Below are positions 45,475 through 54,653 of a DNA stretch of 64,000 nt, in pieces; position 1 is the stretch's first letter; every line of letters starts with the position of its first letter. Location of the stretch: contig NZ_JAKRRY010000016.1 in NCBI RefSeq assembly GCF_026191675.1, forward strand, positions 1-64,000. Reading direction: 5' to 3'. This stretch comes from Vibrio qingdaonensis (GTDB taxonomy: Bacteria > Pseudomonadota > Gammaproteobacteria > Enterobacterales > Vibrionaceae). The notes below the pieces were generated by a model that was given only the letters and a program-made list of their open reading frames with translations, had not been told where the DNA came from and ran no database searches. The translations under genes were made by a program, and so were the position numbers.

Positions 45475-46053
45475 ATGACTGTCAAGCCAAAGAAACGTGG
45501 TCGCCCTTCTAAATCCGGATCCGGTCTAAGTCAGAAAATGATTGTAGACGCCGCGAAGGCACTGATGCAGCAACAAGGGTCTGTGCCAAGTATTCGAAAG
45601 CTAGCGGCGGAGCTTGGCGTTGATGCTATGGCTATCTATTACTACTTTAGCAATAAAGAGGAATTGTTGGAGGCGGTGGCCATTTCGCTTGTTGAAGGCA
45701 TTTATCAGCCTGCAGGGTTAGCACCCTGGCAAGAAGAACTGACCGAATTAGGTTGGAGCTACCTGACATTGCTTAGTGATTATCCCGGTTTACTTGAAAC
45801 GCTATTAAAAATGCGCAGTAATGGACCTGCTGAGGTATTCACGACAAGATTTGAGCAAGTGATTTCTGATATTGGCCTAGTGGATGAGACACAGAGACAC
45901 GCGGTGAATTTATTTGCGGACTACTTACATGGTTTTGCATTTTCAATGCAGTTTACCACTATTGAACACGAGGAAAAAAAGGCGATTTATGACGGTTCGA
46001 TATCGTTGTATTTACACGCATTATCCCCTGTTGCTATGACAGGCTGCAATTGA
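45475..46053 (+). CDS. TetR/AcrR-family regulator
   Basis: A 192-residue repressor with N-terminal HTH (SIRKLAAELGVDAMAIYYYFSNKEELLEAVA, residues about 40-70) after a basic tail (KPKKRGRPSKSG). The C-terminal ligand domain is TetR_C-like. It is divergent from the RibD-like reductase and should repress it and itself via the palindrome at 45437. AGGA is eight bases before the ATG. Confidence 0.9.
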   Translation: MTVKPKKRGRPSKSGSGLSQKMIVDAAKALMQQQGSVPSIRKLAAELGVDAMAIYYYFSNKEELLEAVAISLVEGIYQPAGLAPWQEELTELGWSYLTLLSDYPGLLETLLKMRSNGPAEVFTTRFEQVISDIGLVDETQRHAVNLFADYLHGFAFSMQFTTIEHEEKKAIYDGSISLYLHALSPVAMTGCN

Positions 46054-46121
46054 CCTCCAACGCATAACCGCCGTTTGGGTTGGCGTTGAAGGTTGTGCAT
46101 TATAAGCTGATACCTATGGTC

Positions 46122-47654
46122 TTAGAGTTGCTCTTCAATCGGTAGGATCCCGCTGAACCAAGCTCCAAATCTTCGCCATATACTGGCATCAGGTTCAGTG
46201 GTGAGTCTTTCTCCGGTGGAATGGTCAACCCAGATGATATCACCGTCAACGACTTCAATTTGATAGGCGGTGGAAGGTATTTCCTTCATAATTTCTAGGT
46301 AGACTTTATTTGCGTACTCGGGTTGCTCAATGACGACACCCATCTCTGTGTTAAGGTCAGCAGAGCGTGGATCCCAATTCATAGAACCAACGAAGATTTT
46401 TCGTTTATCAATGACGATGGCCTTAGTATGTAAGCTTGATCGGCTGCTGCCGGTTAAGCTCCAGTTCTTCTTAATTTCGGCGTTGGATTTGACTTCCCAC
46501 AGTTGCACCCCACCCTTGACAAGATCTTTTCGGTATTTGGCATACCAACCGTGTACCGCAAAAACATCGTTTGAGGCTAGCGAGTTAGTAATAATAATAA
46601 CCTCGCGCCCGTCTTCTACTGCTTTGACAAACTCTTTCACACCGGATTCTGTGGGGACAAAATAGGGTGAGATAAGGACCAGAGATGTTTTACCTGCGTT
46701 AATGACGGCGCCTAGGCTATCGATCAGTGTACTTTGCTTGCTGTCGGGTTTATCGGGTAGATCGTAAAGTAAATCCCCTTCACCCCAGTACAGCTCAATG
46801 GTGCCATTGAGTAAGTCACTGTATAAAGGCAACTTGGAAAAATCATGCGCGCCACCGGAAAATTTCTCTTTCAAGCCAAGCGCTTGTACCCAAGCATCCA
46901 CATCAGCATCGGTATATTGCAGTTGGTCGTTGGTTAGCCACTCAATAGGGATTGAATAGTCGCTATTCCAATAAAGATCGTATTGCCGGTTCACCTGTCT
47001 GACGGATTTGCCGACCATAAGAAGATCTAAGTCGGCAAACTCCACGTTAGATTCGATGGAGTAGTATTCGTTACCAACGTTTCTCCCGCCTATGATGGAG
47101 ACCACACCATCTACCGTCAGAGATTTATTGTGCATACGATGATTTAAACGCTCGAAGTCACTTAACATGGCAAGTCCACGAGCGGTGCGAAGGTGATGGG
47201 GATTGAACATGCGAACATCGATATTGGGATGACTGCTAAATCGCAGTAAGTCCTTGTCATCATAATTCTGCATGTCATCGAGCAGTACCCTCACACGTAC
47301 ACCACGTTCAGCCGCTTCAAATAAACGCCAGGCGATGAGGTTGCCTGCGGTGTCATCTCGAAAAATATAGTACTGCACATCAATACTAGACTGAGCCGTT
47401 TCAATGATAGCGAGTCGGGCAAGCAACGCGTCATGCCCTTTGTCGAGTGGATAAAACCCGGTCTCCTTGGTTAATGAATGCGAGGCGACTTCACGTTCAA
47501 AATATTGGTCCAGTCGAGTAGGCTCAGCATTAATAAGCGTATAGGAGGTGGTTTTCTCATACCGTGACGGGTCAATGCTTGAGGAAACACAGCCACTCAG
47601 TATCACGATTAGCATGAGGGGGAATAGGTTTTTTATAGACAAAAAGTTGGGCAT
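46122..47654 (-). CDS. Phospholipase D-family lipoprotein
   Basis: A 510-residue envelope protein. The N-terminus is a lipoprotein signal with lipobox LSGC. Two HKD motifs are intact: MHNKSLTVDG and LHTKAIVIDKRK, the catalytic pair of the phospholipase D superfamily, each followed by the expected GGRN or GSMNWDPRS. It resembles cardiolipin-synthase-type (ClsC-like) enzymes. The start at 47654 gives the signal peptide; an upstream start is possible. Confidence 0.88.
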   Translation of the reverse strand: MPNFLSIKNLFPLMLIVILSGCVSSSIDPSRYEKTTSYTLINAEPTRLDQYFEREVASHSLTKETGFYPLDKGHDALLARLAIIETAQSSIDVQYYIFRDDTAGNLIAWRLFEAAERGVRVRVLLDDMQNYDDKDLLRFSSHPNIDVRMFNPHHLRTARGLAMLSDFERLNHRMHNKSLTVDGVVSIIGGRNVGNEYYSIESNVEFADLDLLMVGKSVRQVNRQYDLYWNSDYSIPIEWLTNDQLQYTDADVDAWVQALGLKEKFSGGAHDFSKLPLYSDLLNGTIELYWGEGDLLYDLPDKPDSKQSTLIDSLGAVINAGKTSLVLISPYFVPTESGVKEFVKAVEDGREVIIITNSLASNDVFAVHGWYAKYRKDLVKGGVQLWEVKSNAEIKKNWSLTGSSRSSLHTKAIVIDKRKIFVGSMNWDPRSADLNTEMGVVIEQPEYANKVYLEIMKEIPSTAYQIEVVDGDIIWVDHSTGERLTTEPDASIWRRFGAWFSGILPIEEQL

Positions 47655-47855
47655 AGTTAAAGTGTTGGTCACGAGATTAGTAAAAATGCACGGCGAGTTT
47701 AGCCACATCCATATGCAAATGCACTTTATCTTCAAGGATTTGACGGATATTTGTCACACTTGCTTGGTAAAGGTTAATAGAAACGACATAAGTTGCATAG
47801 GAGTTGTTTATAACTCTTTTAGCGTGGTTGCTGAGTTTAGATATTAGGAAAGGTG

Positions 47856-48767
47856 ATGGCTGGATTGGGCGCGAATAAATACACATTGTTTGGTATTGGG
47901 GCAATATTACTTTGGAGCTGTTTGTTGGCATTAACTCGTAATATTGCTGAGCTTTTTGGGCCAATAGGCGGAGCTGCGTTACTGTACAGCGTCAGCGCAC
48001 TGGCTTTAGTGCTTGTGATGGGGAGGCCAAAGTTAACAGATTTCTCGCTTAAGTATTTGTTAATAGGTGGAGGGTTATTTGTATGCTATGAGATTTTTCT
48101 CGCCCTTGCCCTGGGAATGGCTAACGATCGACATCAGGCAATAGAAATGGCGGTCATCAACTATTTATGGCCTGCATTAACAGTACTTTTTGCGGTTATT
48201 ATGAGTAAGCATCGTATTAGTCTTATGGTATATCCGAGTGTACTACTGGCATTTTTGGGCGTGGTTTGGTGCATTACCGGTGATGAAGGTTTGTCACTGG
48301 AACTTATTATGAAGAATATAGCCTCGAATCCTATTTGTTACTTTATGGCGTTATCCGCGGCGTTTATTTGGGCTGTGTATTGTAATATTACGCCAGTGAT
48401 GAGTAATGGAAAAAATGCGATAGTGCTATTTTTTATTGCGACCGCGACCGTGCTCTGGATTCAGTATGCATTCAGTGATGAGCAAGGCATGACATTTTCG
48501 TTGCCGTCTGTGCTGATATTACTGCTTGCTGGGGTGGTGATGGGAGCTGGGTATGCCCTCTGGAATGTCGCTATTATTGGCGGCAATATGATGTTGCTAG
48601 CAACGTTTTCTTATTTTACCCCTGTGTTATCCAGTGTCTTTTCTTCATTTTACTTATCCGTTGCTTTGGGGGCGTCATTTTGGCAAGGCGTGGTTATGGT
48701 GACGGTAGGGTCATTGTCATGCTATTGGGCTACGCGGGAGAAGACCCAAACGTTCAGTCATGAGTAA
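47856..48767 (+). CDS. yddG: Aromatic amino acid exporter YddG-like
   Basis: A 303-residue DMT-superfamily transporter with ten membrane helices. LLWSCLLALTRNIAELFGPIGGAAL and ALGMANDRHQAIEMAVINYLWPAL match the YddG family, which exports phenylalanine and related compounds. ATG 47856 follows AGGAAAGG; a GTG three bases upstream is an alternative. It is divergent from the phospholipase D lipoprotein. Confidence 0.88.
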   Translation: MAGLGANKYTLFGIGAILLWSCLLALTRNIAELFGPIGGAALLYSVSALALVLVMGRPKLTDFSLKYLLIGGGLFVCYEIFLALALGMANDRHQAIEMAVINYLWPALTVLFAVIMSKHRISLMVYPSVLLAFLGVVWCITGDEGLSLELIMKNIASNPICYFMALSAAFIWAVYCNITPVMSNGKNAIVLFFIATATVLWIQYAFSDEQGMTFSLPSVLILLLAGVVMGAGYALWNVAIIGGNMMLLATFSYFTPVLSSVFSSFYLSVALGASFWQGVVMVTVGSLSCYWATREKTQTFSHE

Positions 48768-48810
48768 GACTTTGTCGTTTGTCGCAGGTTCGCGAAATGC
48801 CCTTTGATAC

Positions 48811-48853
48811 ACTAACGTAATAGATACTAACGTAATAGATACTAACGTAATAG
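48811..48853. repeat. 15-bp tandem repeat
   Basis: ACTAACGTAATAGAT repeated 2.9 times without mismatch in the gap before the START-domain gene. Confidence 0.9.
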
Positions 48854-48886
48854 TTAGAACAAGTTAGCTTTGACAAGGATGGAATA

Positions 48887-49564
48887 GTGCACCGTTATAT
48901 ACGACAACCACTCATGCGCGCGGCGCTGGTGGCGCTGGCTATGTTGCCGATCTCTGGGCTATCAGAAACCACATCAGACTCTGCTCAAGTGGTGCGTAAG
49001 CCTTGGCTTGTGAGCTACAACCAAGATGCGATTACGTTGTATAAAAGAGAACATAAGGATGGGCTGGTTGAAATTCGAGTCCATGCCGATGTGGAGACGA
49101 CCTTTAGTGGTTTCTTGCTCCTTTTCGAAGATACTGAGCATGTACCGACGTGGCTGCATAACGTCGATCAAACTAAGGTGTTGTCGCAACTATCGGTCAA
49201 TGAAAATATTGTTTACACGACGTTCGCCGCACCGTGGCCCGCGTTAGATCGTGATATGGTGACCTATTCTCGCTACTACCAGCAAGGTAAACGTTTTGTA
49301 TTGGAAATACGAGACGCATCCGAATATCTTGCCAAGCAAGCTGGGTTTATTCGTATTACTCAAGTGAAGTCTCGTTGGGAGTTAACTAAGTTAGGTGATG
49401 GGCAGGTATTTATCATGTATACCGCTTTTGCCGATCCAGGGGGAGCACTCCCCGACTGGTTGGTGAATCAGTTAGCCATTGATGGGGCGATTGAAACGTT
49501 CAAGGGATTAAAAAGAGAGATACGGCATTACCAGCATCTCTCTCACCCTAATATTGTTGACTAA
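48887..49564 (+). CDS. Exported START-domain protein
   Basis: A 225-residue protein with a signal peptide (AALVALAMLPISGLS) and a START lipid-transfer fold (ITLYKREHKDGLVEIRVHAD, TEHVPTWLHNVDQTKVL, FAAPWPALDRDMVTYSRY, GGALPDWLVNQLA). Such proteins bind hydrophobic ligands in a central cavity; in bacteria the ligand is mostly unknown. It begins with GTG at 48887 after AGGA. Upstream is the 15-bp repeat. Confidence 0.85.
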   Translation: MHRYIRQPLMRAALVALAMLPISGLSETTSDSAQVVRKPWLVSYNQDAITLYKREHKDGLVEIRVHADVETTFSGFLLLFEDTEHVPTWLHNVDQTKVLSQLSVNENIVYTTFAAPWPALDRDMVTYSRYYQQGKRFVLEIRDASEYLAKQAGFIRITQVKSRWELTKLGDGQVFIMYTAFADPGGALPDWLVNQLAIDGAIETFKGLKREIRHYQHLSHPNIVD

Positions 49565-49585
49565 AGACAGGCTTTTAACACTTAA

Positions 49586-50308
49586 TTACGCGCTTGTTGT
49601 CGCTACTCGTTTACTTGCCGCAGTGCGTGTGGTTCGTGATTGGCGTTCGCGCTTTATTTTTTCAATCGCAAGCTGAGTAAAGGCTTCTTTTAACATTACA
49701 GCGGGTACTTTAATGAAGTAGGCCGACATTAGAATCATCATCATCGGGTCTGCGTAGATGCTATAACTTGCCCATGGTGTTTGCTCGACAAACCAAGCCA
49801 CAATAAAGCCTGCAGTTACCGCAACACTAAGCATGGTGTCCATTTGCCACTGTTTTGATTCGGCGTTAATTAAATTTGAAGCCAGCGCTTTATTTTTGTT
49901 TTCAATGTACCACCATGCGTAACCACAGCCGAGTACGTTTAACACGCCAAATATGGTTGCCACAGACGTGTCAATCGGGCGCCCACCGGTAAACATGGCA
50001 GAGACCGCAGAGTACAAAGAGACACTGACTATCAGTAGAATTACTGACGCTTTAATGGCAATAACGATGGCTTCAACACGGTTACGACCAAGCAGTGATA
50101 GCATGCTATGATTATTTTTTAATTGGTTTGCCGCTGCCAGTGACAATAATGTTAACAGCAAGCTGACTAATGAATACACTCCGTCAAAAGCAATGACAAG
50201 AGACCCCATGACCAATCCTACCACTAAACCACCAACAGCAAAGACTGTAGCAATAAAGGCTGAGACTGTTAGCGTTCTTGTTTCACTATTTCCATTGTTC
50301 GGGCGCAT
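49586..50308 (-). CDS. Cation-efflux-like membrane protein lacking key metal ligands
   Basis: A 240-residue protein with the membrane part of the cation diffusion facilitator family (VGLVMGSLVIAFDGVYSLVSLLLTLLSLA region; five to six helices). In helix 2 the usual metal pair Asp-x3-Asp reads Asp-x3-Ser (FDGVYS), and in helix 5 only Asp remains (KQWQMDTML) where His-x3-Asp is expected. The cytosolic C-terminal domain is absent and replaced by a basic tail. So metal transport by the usual site is doubtful. Confidence 0.75.
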   Translation of the reverse strand: MRPNNGNSETRTLTVSAFIATVFAVGGLVVGLVMGSLVIAFDGVYSLVSLLLTLLSLAAANQLKNNHSMLSLLGRNRVEAIVIAIKASVILLIVSVSLYSAVSAMFTGGRPIDTSVATIFGVLNVLGCGYAWWYIENKNKALASNLINAESKQWQMDTMLSVAVTAGFIVAWFVEQTPWASYSIYADPMMMILMSAYFIKVPAVMLKEAFTQLAIEKIKRERQSRTTRTAASKRVATTSA

Positions 50309-50585
50309 ACCATATACCTTATTTAATTTCTAAGTCTATTGTTTGCTCTATGTGGTGTTATTTCAAACAATAGTTGAGGCGGTAGTAAGAGTGGATATGA
50401 GCGAATTTAAATTTTTTCTTTTAATTCAATGGTATGTGATATATATCTTGGTGTCATAAAAACTGACGGTCACTGATGGAAGGTAGAAATAAGGGAGAGA
50501 AATAACGAGGAACGTCAGCCGTCAGAGATGGTGAGCTATGATTTAGCTGAGGTTGTTCGTTGAAAAGAGATAAAGGTATAGATAC

Positions 50586-51464
50586 TTAAAAGGCAAACAG
50601 ATAATCACTGATTTGATCCGCTGTCCACGTCATCGCAGGGTGCTCGGACATACCGGCCGCAGTAAACATGCAAAAGTCTTCTTGGTTGAGTCCGTAAGTG
50701 TGCTTGATAACCGAGAGTTTCTGCTCGCGAAGATACTGACGAATGAGAGGCTCAGGCAGCACTCCCCATGCGCCTTCAGAGATAATGGTTTTGAGCATGT
50801 ATTCAAAGCTTGAAAACCCAATGTATTTCAAGGAAAAAGGCAGCAATTCAGGATTCGCTTTTTCGTTGAGATAGGCTAACGAGACTTGCATAGAGTTGCG
50901 GAGAACGTCGTCGGAGACACGGGGTAATTTCGACAGTTTATGGTCAGAACGACATACCGACATCATGCGGATTTTCCCTAGCGGTTGATAGACAATTCTA
51001 GGATCATCGATACGTTCGTAGTCGACACCAAACGCGAAGTCCACTTGACCTTTTTCGACCAAAGCGGATAAATCACCAGAAGAGGCTAAGACAACGTTAA
51101 ATGAAATGGCAGGAAAGTTTTGGTTAATTTGTACGGTGAGATCTTGCCATAGTGTGTCTGGAAGCGAGTCGTCGTGAGCGATCCACACTTCTGTCGCAAA
51201 TTCTCCGGAGATCTGCGCGCATGTTTTGCGAATTCTATCGGAGGTGATCAGTAAATTCTCACAGTCTTTATAAATGGCTTTTCCAGTTTCAGACAAGGTG
51301 ACATTGTTGCCGGTGCGAACAAAGAGTTCTGTCCCGAGATCTTTCTCTAACGCTTTAATTGCCATGCTGAGTTTGGTTCTATTGCAGTCGATCTGGCGAG
51401 CAGCAGCAGATACCGAACCTGTTTCGGCGACGGCACAAAACGCTTCAATTTGAGTAAAGTTCAT
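50586..51464 (-). CDS. LysR-family regulator
   Basis: A 292-residue LysR protein: HTH MNFTQIEAFCAVAETGSVS, AARQIDCNRTKLSMAIKALE, FVRTGNNVTLSETG; substrate domain from about 90. Divergent from a methyltransferase gene. ATG 51464 is preferred as it opens the conserved HTH. Effector unknown. Confidence 0.88.
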   Translation of the reverse strand: MNFTQIEAFCAVAETGSVSAAARQIDCNRTKLSMAIKALEKDLGTELFVRTGNNVTLSETGKAIYKDCENLLITSDRIRKTCAQISGEFATEVWIAHDDSLPDTLWQDLTVQINQNFPAISFNVVLASSGDLSALVEKGQVDFAFGVDYERIDDPRIVYQPLGKIRMMSVCRSDHKLSKLPRVSDDVLRNSMQVSLAYLNEKANPELLPFSLKYIGFSSFEYMLKTIISEGAWGVLPEPLIRQYLREQKLSVIKHTYGLNQEDFCMFTAAGMSEHPAMTWTADQISDYLFAF

Positions 51465-51646
51465 AGTCATCCAATGATAAAATTTCGGCAATAAATGCAG
51501 GGTAAAATCATAGCATGTATCGCAAAGATTACGAAGATAACACTAGGAATTGGCGGGTATTCTGGTTTAATCTAGGGCCAGAGATTAAGGAATTAAAATC
51601 AGTGTGGGATCTGTAACCAATACTGATGAAATAAATGGAGTGAACG

Positions 51647-52228
51647 ATGTCAAACGATTGGGATGAGTACGCAGCGACATGGGAAAACAATCAAGCGACG
51701 GCAGTTTTTGCTCAATCTTGTTTTGAAGAGTTAACGGCAATCACCTCTCTGACCCGCAAGACGGTGCTAGATTTTGGTTGTGGTACTGGGTTGCTAAGCC
51801 AGTTAATGTCGCCATGTACGAAACAAATCATCGCATTAGATGGCTCTGAATCAATGATTGAAGAGTTGGACAAAAAAGCGTTAGTGAATGTTGAACCTGT
51901 GGTTGACTTCCTGACACGCGGTTTAGTCGCTCAGCATCCAGCATTTCGTAATCAATTTGATTTAGTGGTGGCGTCTTCTGTATGCGGCTTTCTTGGCAAT
52001 CCTCAGGAAACCGCGAATATTATCTATACCTTGCTCGACGAATACGGTTTATTTGTTCACTGGGACTGGGCGGTGGATAGTGATGACCTTGATTACGGTA
52101 TGACAACACAACGAGCAGAGACGATATTGCTTAATGCGGGCTTTGACAGTGTAACCGTATCGGTGCCATTTGAGGTTGAAACTGACTCAGGTACACGTCC
52201 AGTACTGATGGGAGTGGGGCGTAAGTAA
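51647..52228 (+). CDS. Class I SAM-dependent methyltransferase
   Basis: A 193-residue cytosolic enzyme. SAM-binding motif I is VLDFGCGTGLLSQL, followed by IIALDGSESMIEEL and LVVASSVCGFL. The acceptor is unknown. GGAG precedes the ATG by seven bases. Divergent from a LysR gene; a terminator follows at 52345. Confidence 0.88.
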   Translation: MSNDWDEYAATWENNQATAVFAQSCFEELTAITSLTRKTVLDFGCGTGLLSQLMSPCTKQIIALDGSESMIEELDKKALVNVEPVVDFLTRGLVAQHPAFRNQFDLVVASSVCGFLGNPQETANIIYTLLDEYGLFVHWDWAVDSDDLDYGMTTQRAETILLNAGFDSVTVSVPFEVETDSGTRPVLMGVGRK

Positions 52229-52344
52229 CGCATTACTCACTGTTCATGTTCATGACTCAATGCTTATGGTCATTGCACTGTTGTCGCGAATTCTTAGTCT
52301 GGATTAATGTCAGACTTGGGTTAAAGTGGCAACATTGTTAATAG

Positions 52345-52368
52345 GTGGCGTAATCAGCGCCACTTTTT
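52345..52368 (+). terminator. Terminator after the methyltransferase
   Basis: Stem GTGGCG (52345-52350), CGCCAC (52358-52363) and TTTTT. Confidence 0.75.
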
Positions 52369-52407
52369 CTTGATACTATATGCTCCAATCCCTCTTTGGA
52401 GTCAGTT

Positions 52408-53187
52408 ATGCGCGACCTACCTCTTCTTTTAAGCCGTGCGCTCGTGTTCGGTCTTTCTCTTCTTAGTGTTTCAACGTTGGCTTCAGACGATGTAATGGCA
52501 TTGAAGACGCAATCGTTGCAAGCGAATACTTCCAGCATTCATACTCCTGCCGCACCTTCTCAAAGTGAAGAAGCCAAGCGAGCTTCCAAGGTTATCGCGC
52601 TAGCGGCTGAGGAAATAGATAAGTTTGATTCTACTGCTCACTGGCAATCGGTGAAGCGTTTGACAGGGGTCGCCCAAGCAGTGGTTATTTTTCCTATAGG
52701 CGGGCAAGCCGGATTTCTTGTGGGCGCACAGTGGGGAGAGGGAATACTGCTAACTAGACATGAACATCAATGGAGTGAGCCAGTTTTTGTCGAGTTTACG
52801 AGCTTTATGTTTGGTCTACTGGCTGGGGCGCAAAAAATTGGTGGAATCGGTGTCATTTTGTCAGACGATGTTGTGGACGACCTAGTACAACAGCCGATCA
52901 AAATGGGTGGGACAGCGGACTTAACTCTTGGGTCAGGTGTCAGTGGTAAAGTGGTGGGTGGTACCAGTGGCATTTCAGCCATGATGGTGTCTGAGAATAC
53001 AGGGCTGTATTTCGGTGGCAGTATCGATACCTTTCAAATCAAGTTAAACCAAGCTCTTAATCAAGCGCTCTATGGCGATGATGTTGATATCTTACAGATT
53101 CTGGAGCGCTATGATAGTGACCAAGGGTATGCTCAAACGCTGCGTAAACGATTAGAAGGGATTGCTTACCGTGCGGTGTATCAATAG
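52408..53187 (+). CDS. SYLF (Ysc84-like) lipid-binding domain protein, exported
   Basis: A 259-residue exported protein (signal peptide ending in LAS). The mature part is the SYLF/YSC84 domain: VIFPIGGQAGFLVGAQWGEG, the Gly-rich turns KIGGIGVILSDD and GVSGKVVGGTSG, typical of lipid-binding SYLF proteins. Function in bacteria is poorly known; phosphoinositide-like lipid binding is known from eukaryotes only. ATG 52408 has GGAG six bases upstream; the TTG at 52396 is less likely. Confidence 0.8.
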   Translation: MRDLPLLLSRALVFGLSLLSVSTLASDDVMALKTQSLQANTSSIHTPAAPSQSEEAKRASKVIALAAEEIDKFDSTAHWQSVKRLTGVAQAVVIFPIGGQAGFLVGAQWGEGILLTRHEHQWSEPVFVEFTSFMFGLLAGAQKIGGIGVILSDDVVDDLVQQPIKMGGTADLTLGSGVSGKVVGGTSGISAMMVSENTGLYFGGSIDTFQIKLNQALNQALYGDDVDILQILERYDSDQGYAQTLRKRLEGIAYRAVYQ

Positions 53188-53259
53188 AGCTTACGTATAC
53201 GGCTAGAAACGTGTGCAACCGTATCAGTAATAGCAACAGTCACGCGAACCGCGTCGTAG

Positions 53260-53313
53260 ATTAGCGTAATTACCACCATTAGCGTGATTACTACAATTAG
53301 CGTAATTACTACA
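53260..53313. repeat. 18-bp tandem repeat
   Basis: Three copies of ATTAGCGTAATTACTACA with a few substitutions (53260-53277, 53278-53295, 53296-53313). Confidence 0.9.
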
Positions 53314-53450
53314 GAGCGTGAGACGTCTTAGAGTGGGTGCTAGAGGTACAATAAGCCATTAGCGTACTAGCAAAGTGGTTGTTTTTACTAGGCACTGGTA
53401 AAAACGTGAATTAGTATTAGACGATAACTGAGTAAAAAAAGAGCACGAGT

Positions 53451-54020
53451 ATGAAGTCATCATTATTAGTATTCGTTATGAGTAGCTTATTCATAATGGG
53501 TTGCACCACGGTTACTCCGCCTCAAGCCAATTTTTCTTATGGTATCGCCACCACAGGTGACTTTTCGTTTTTGCCAGCAAGCAAGCCAAATACCTATTCG
53601 TGGAAATCAGATGCAGCAGTCGCGCATGTTTCTGAAGAAATAGATGCTAAAGAATACATTTCGGTGATTCAAAGCCTTATTGACCAAGAACTGGTTAATA
53701 AAGGGTTTGTTAAAGTGGCGCCTTCGCAATCCCCGCAGATGTGGATGGAATTTGGTATCGCGACAGAATCGAAGATGACGGATGATGATATTTTTGCCAG
53801 CACGCAAATTTCGACAGGTATTCAAGTCGCGGCCGAACCGGGCGAAAGTGGGGAAAAAGGCAGCTTATATATCGCAGCCTTTGCGCCGTTAGGCGACTTT
53901 CCCCGTTGGCGAGTCTTAGCGCAAGGCCCAACTGAGCGCCGTATAGAAGATCCGGATCAGCGAGCAGAGATGGCGCAAATTATAGGTTCAATGATGAAAA
54001 ATGTCCCCGCTAAACCATAG
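53451..54020 (+). CDS. DUF4136 lipoprotein
   Basis: A 189-residue lipoprotein (lipobox IMGC, Cys18). The body has the DUF4136 outline: an N-terminal TYSWKSD, paired helices (IQSLIDQELVNKGFVKV), strands ending FPRWRVLAQGPTERRIEDPDQR. Envelope protein of unknown role. Monocistronic, ending at the hairpin 54056-54087. Confidence 0.82.
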   Translation: MKSSLLVFVMSSLFIMGCTTVTPPQANFSYGIATTGDFSFLPASKPNTYSWKSDAAVAHVSEEIDAKEYISVIQSLIDQELVNKGFVKVAPSQSPQMWMEFGIATESKMTDDDIFASTQISTGIQVAAEPGESGEKGSLYIAAFAPLGDFPRWRVLAQGPTERRIEDPDQRAEMAQIIGSMMKNVPAKP

Positions 54021-54055
54021 CTGAGAACGCGAAGAATCCGATAGCTGGTAAATAT

Positions 54056-54092
54056 AACCGTGCCCTGCCAACGAGTAGGGCACGGTTGTATT
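54056..54092. terminator. Bidirectional hairpin terminator
   Basis: Stem AACCGTGCCCT (54056-54066) with AGGGCACGGTT (54077-54087); between convergent DUF4136 and GNAT genes. Confidence 0.75.
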
Positions 54093-54098
54093 TACCGC

Positions 54099-54629
54099 TC
54101 AGAATGTCAATCCTCTAAGCTCTACTCGGCTGGTTGGCCATGCGCGACCTTGTAGCGGAATGGGGCGTACCATTGCTGAGATATTGGTACCGGGCATTAA
54201 CATCGACTTATCCATTAGGAAAAAATTGGTGACCCGTTTGTAGCCGCTGGATGAATAGACTTCATCACGACCAAATAGAATCGAATACTGCATTCCCAGT
54301 TGCGCCATCTTTATATGCGCGTGCTCAAGTAGTTGTTTCACATAACCTTGCCCCCTGTGTTCGGGATGAACACAAACTTCCGCAATGCCGCCAATGACAA
54401 TCGGTTTGGCATTGTGATAAACATGCTTCTCGTGGACAGCAAGGTGAGCCACTAACCGGTTGGATGTAGAGTCTTTTATATACCAGCGATGAGCGGGCAT
54501 CTCATTGTAATAGCGTTGTGTTTTAAATCGCTCGTCACTAGGTTTTGTGAAACAAGCGCTCAGCAAGGTAATTAATTGCTGATTTAATGTTTCCTCAACA
54601 GCGCTATCTTTGATGTACTCTATGGTCAT
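54099..54629 (-). CDS. GNAT-family N-acetyltransferase
   Basis: A 176-residue cytosolic acetyltransferase. The acetyl-CoA motif is EVCVHPEHRGQGYVKQLLEH (Arg/Gln-x-x-Gly-x-Gly/Ala), followed by the beta-5 strand MQYSILFGRDEVYSSSGYKRV. Substrate unknown. It is 24 bases after the 14-residue-repeat gene on the same strand. Confidence 0.88.
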   Translation of the reverse strand: MTIEYIKDSAVEETLNQQLITLLSACFTKPSDERFKTQRYYNEMPAHRWYIKDSTSNRLVAHLAVHEKHVYHNAKPIVIGGIAEVCVHPEHRGQGYVKQLLEHAHIKMAQLGMQYSILFGRDEVYSSSGYKRVTNFFLMDKSMLMPGTNISAMVRPIPLQGRAWPTSRVELRGLTF

Positions 54630-54653
54630 TTCTTACCTCAGGTTGTGAACGTA

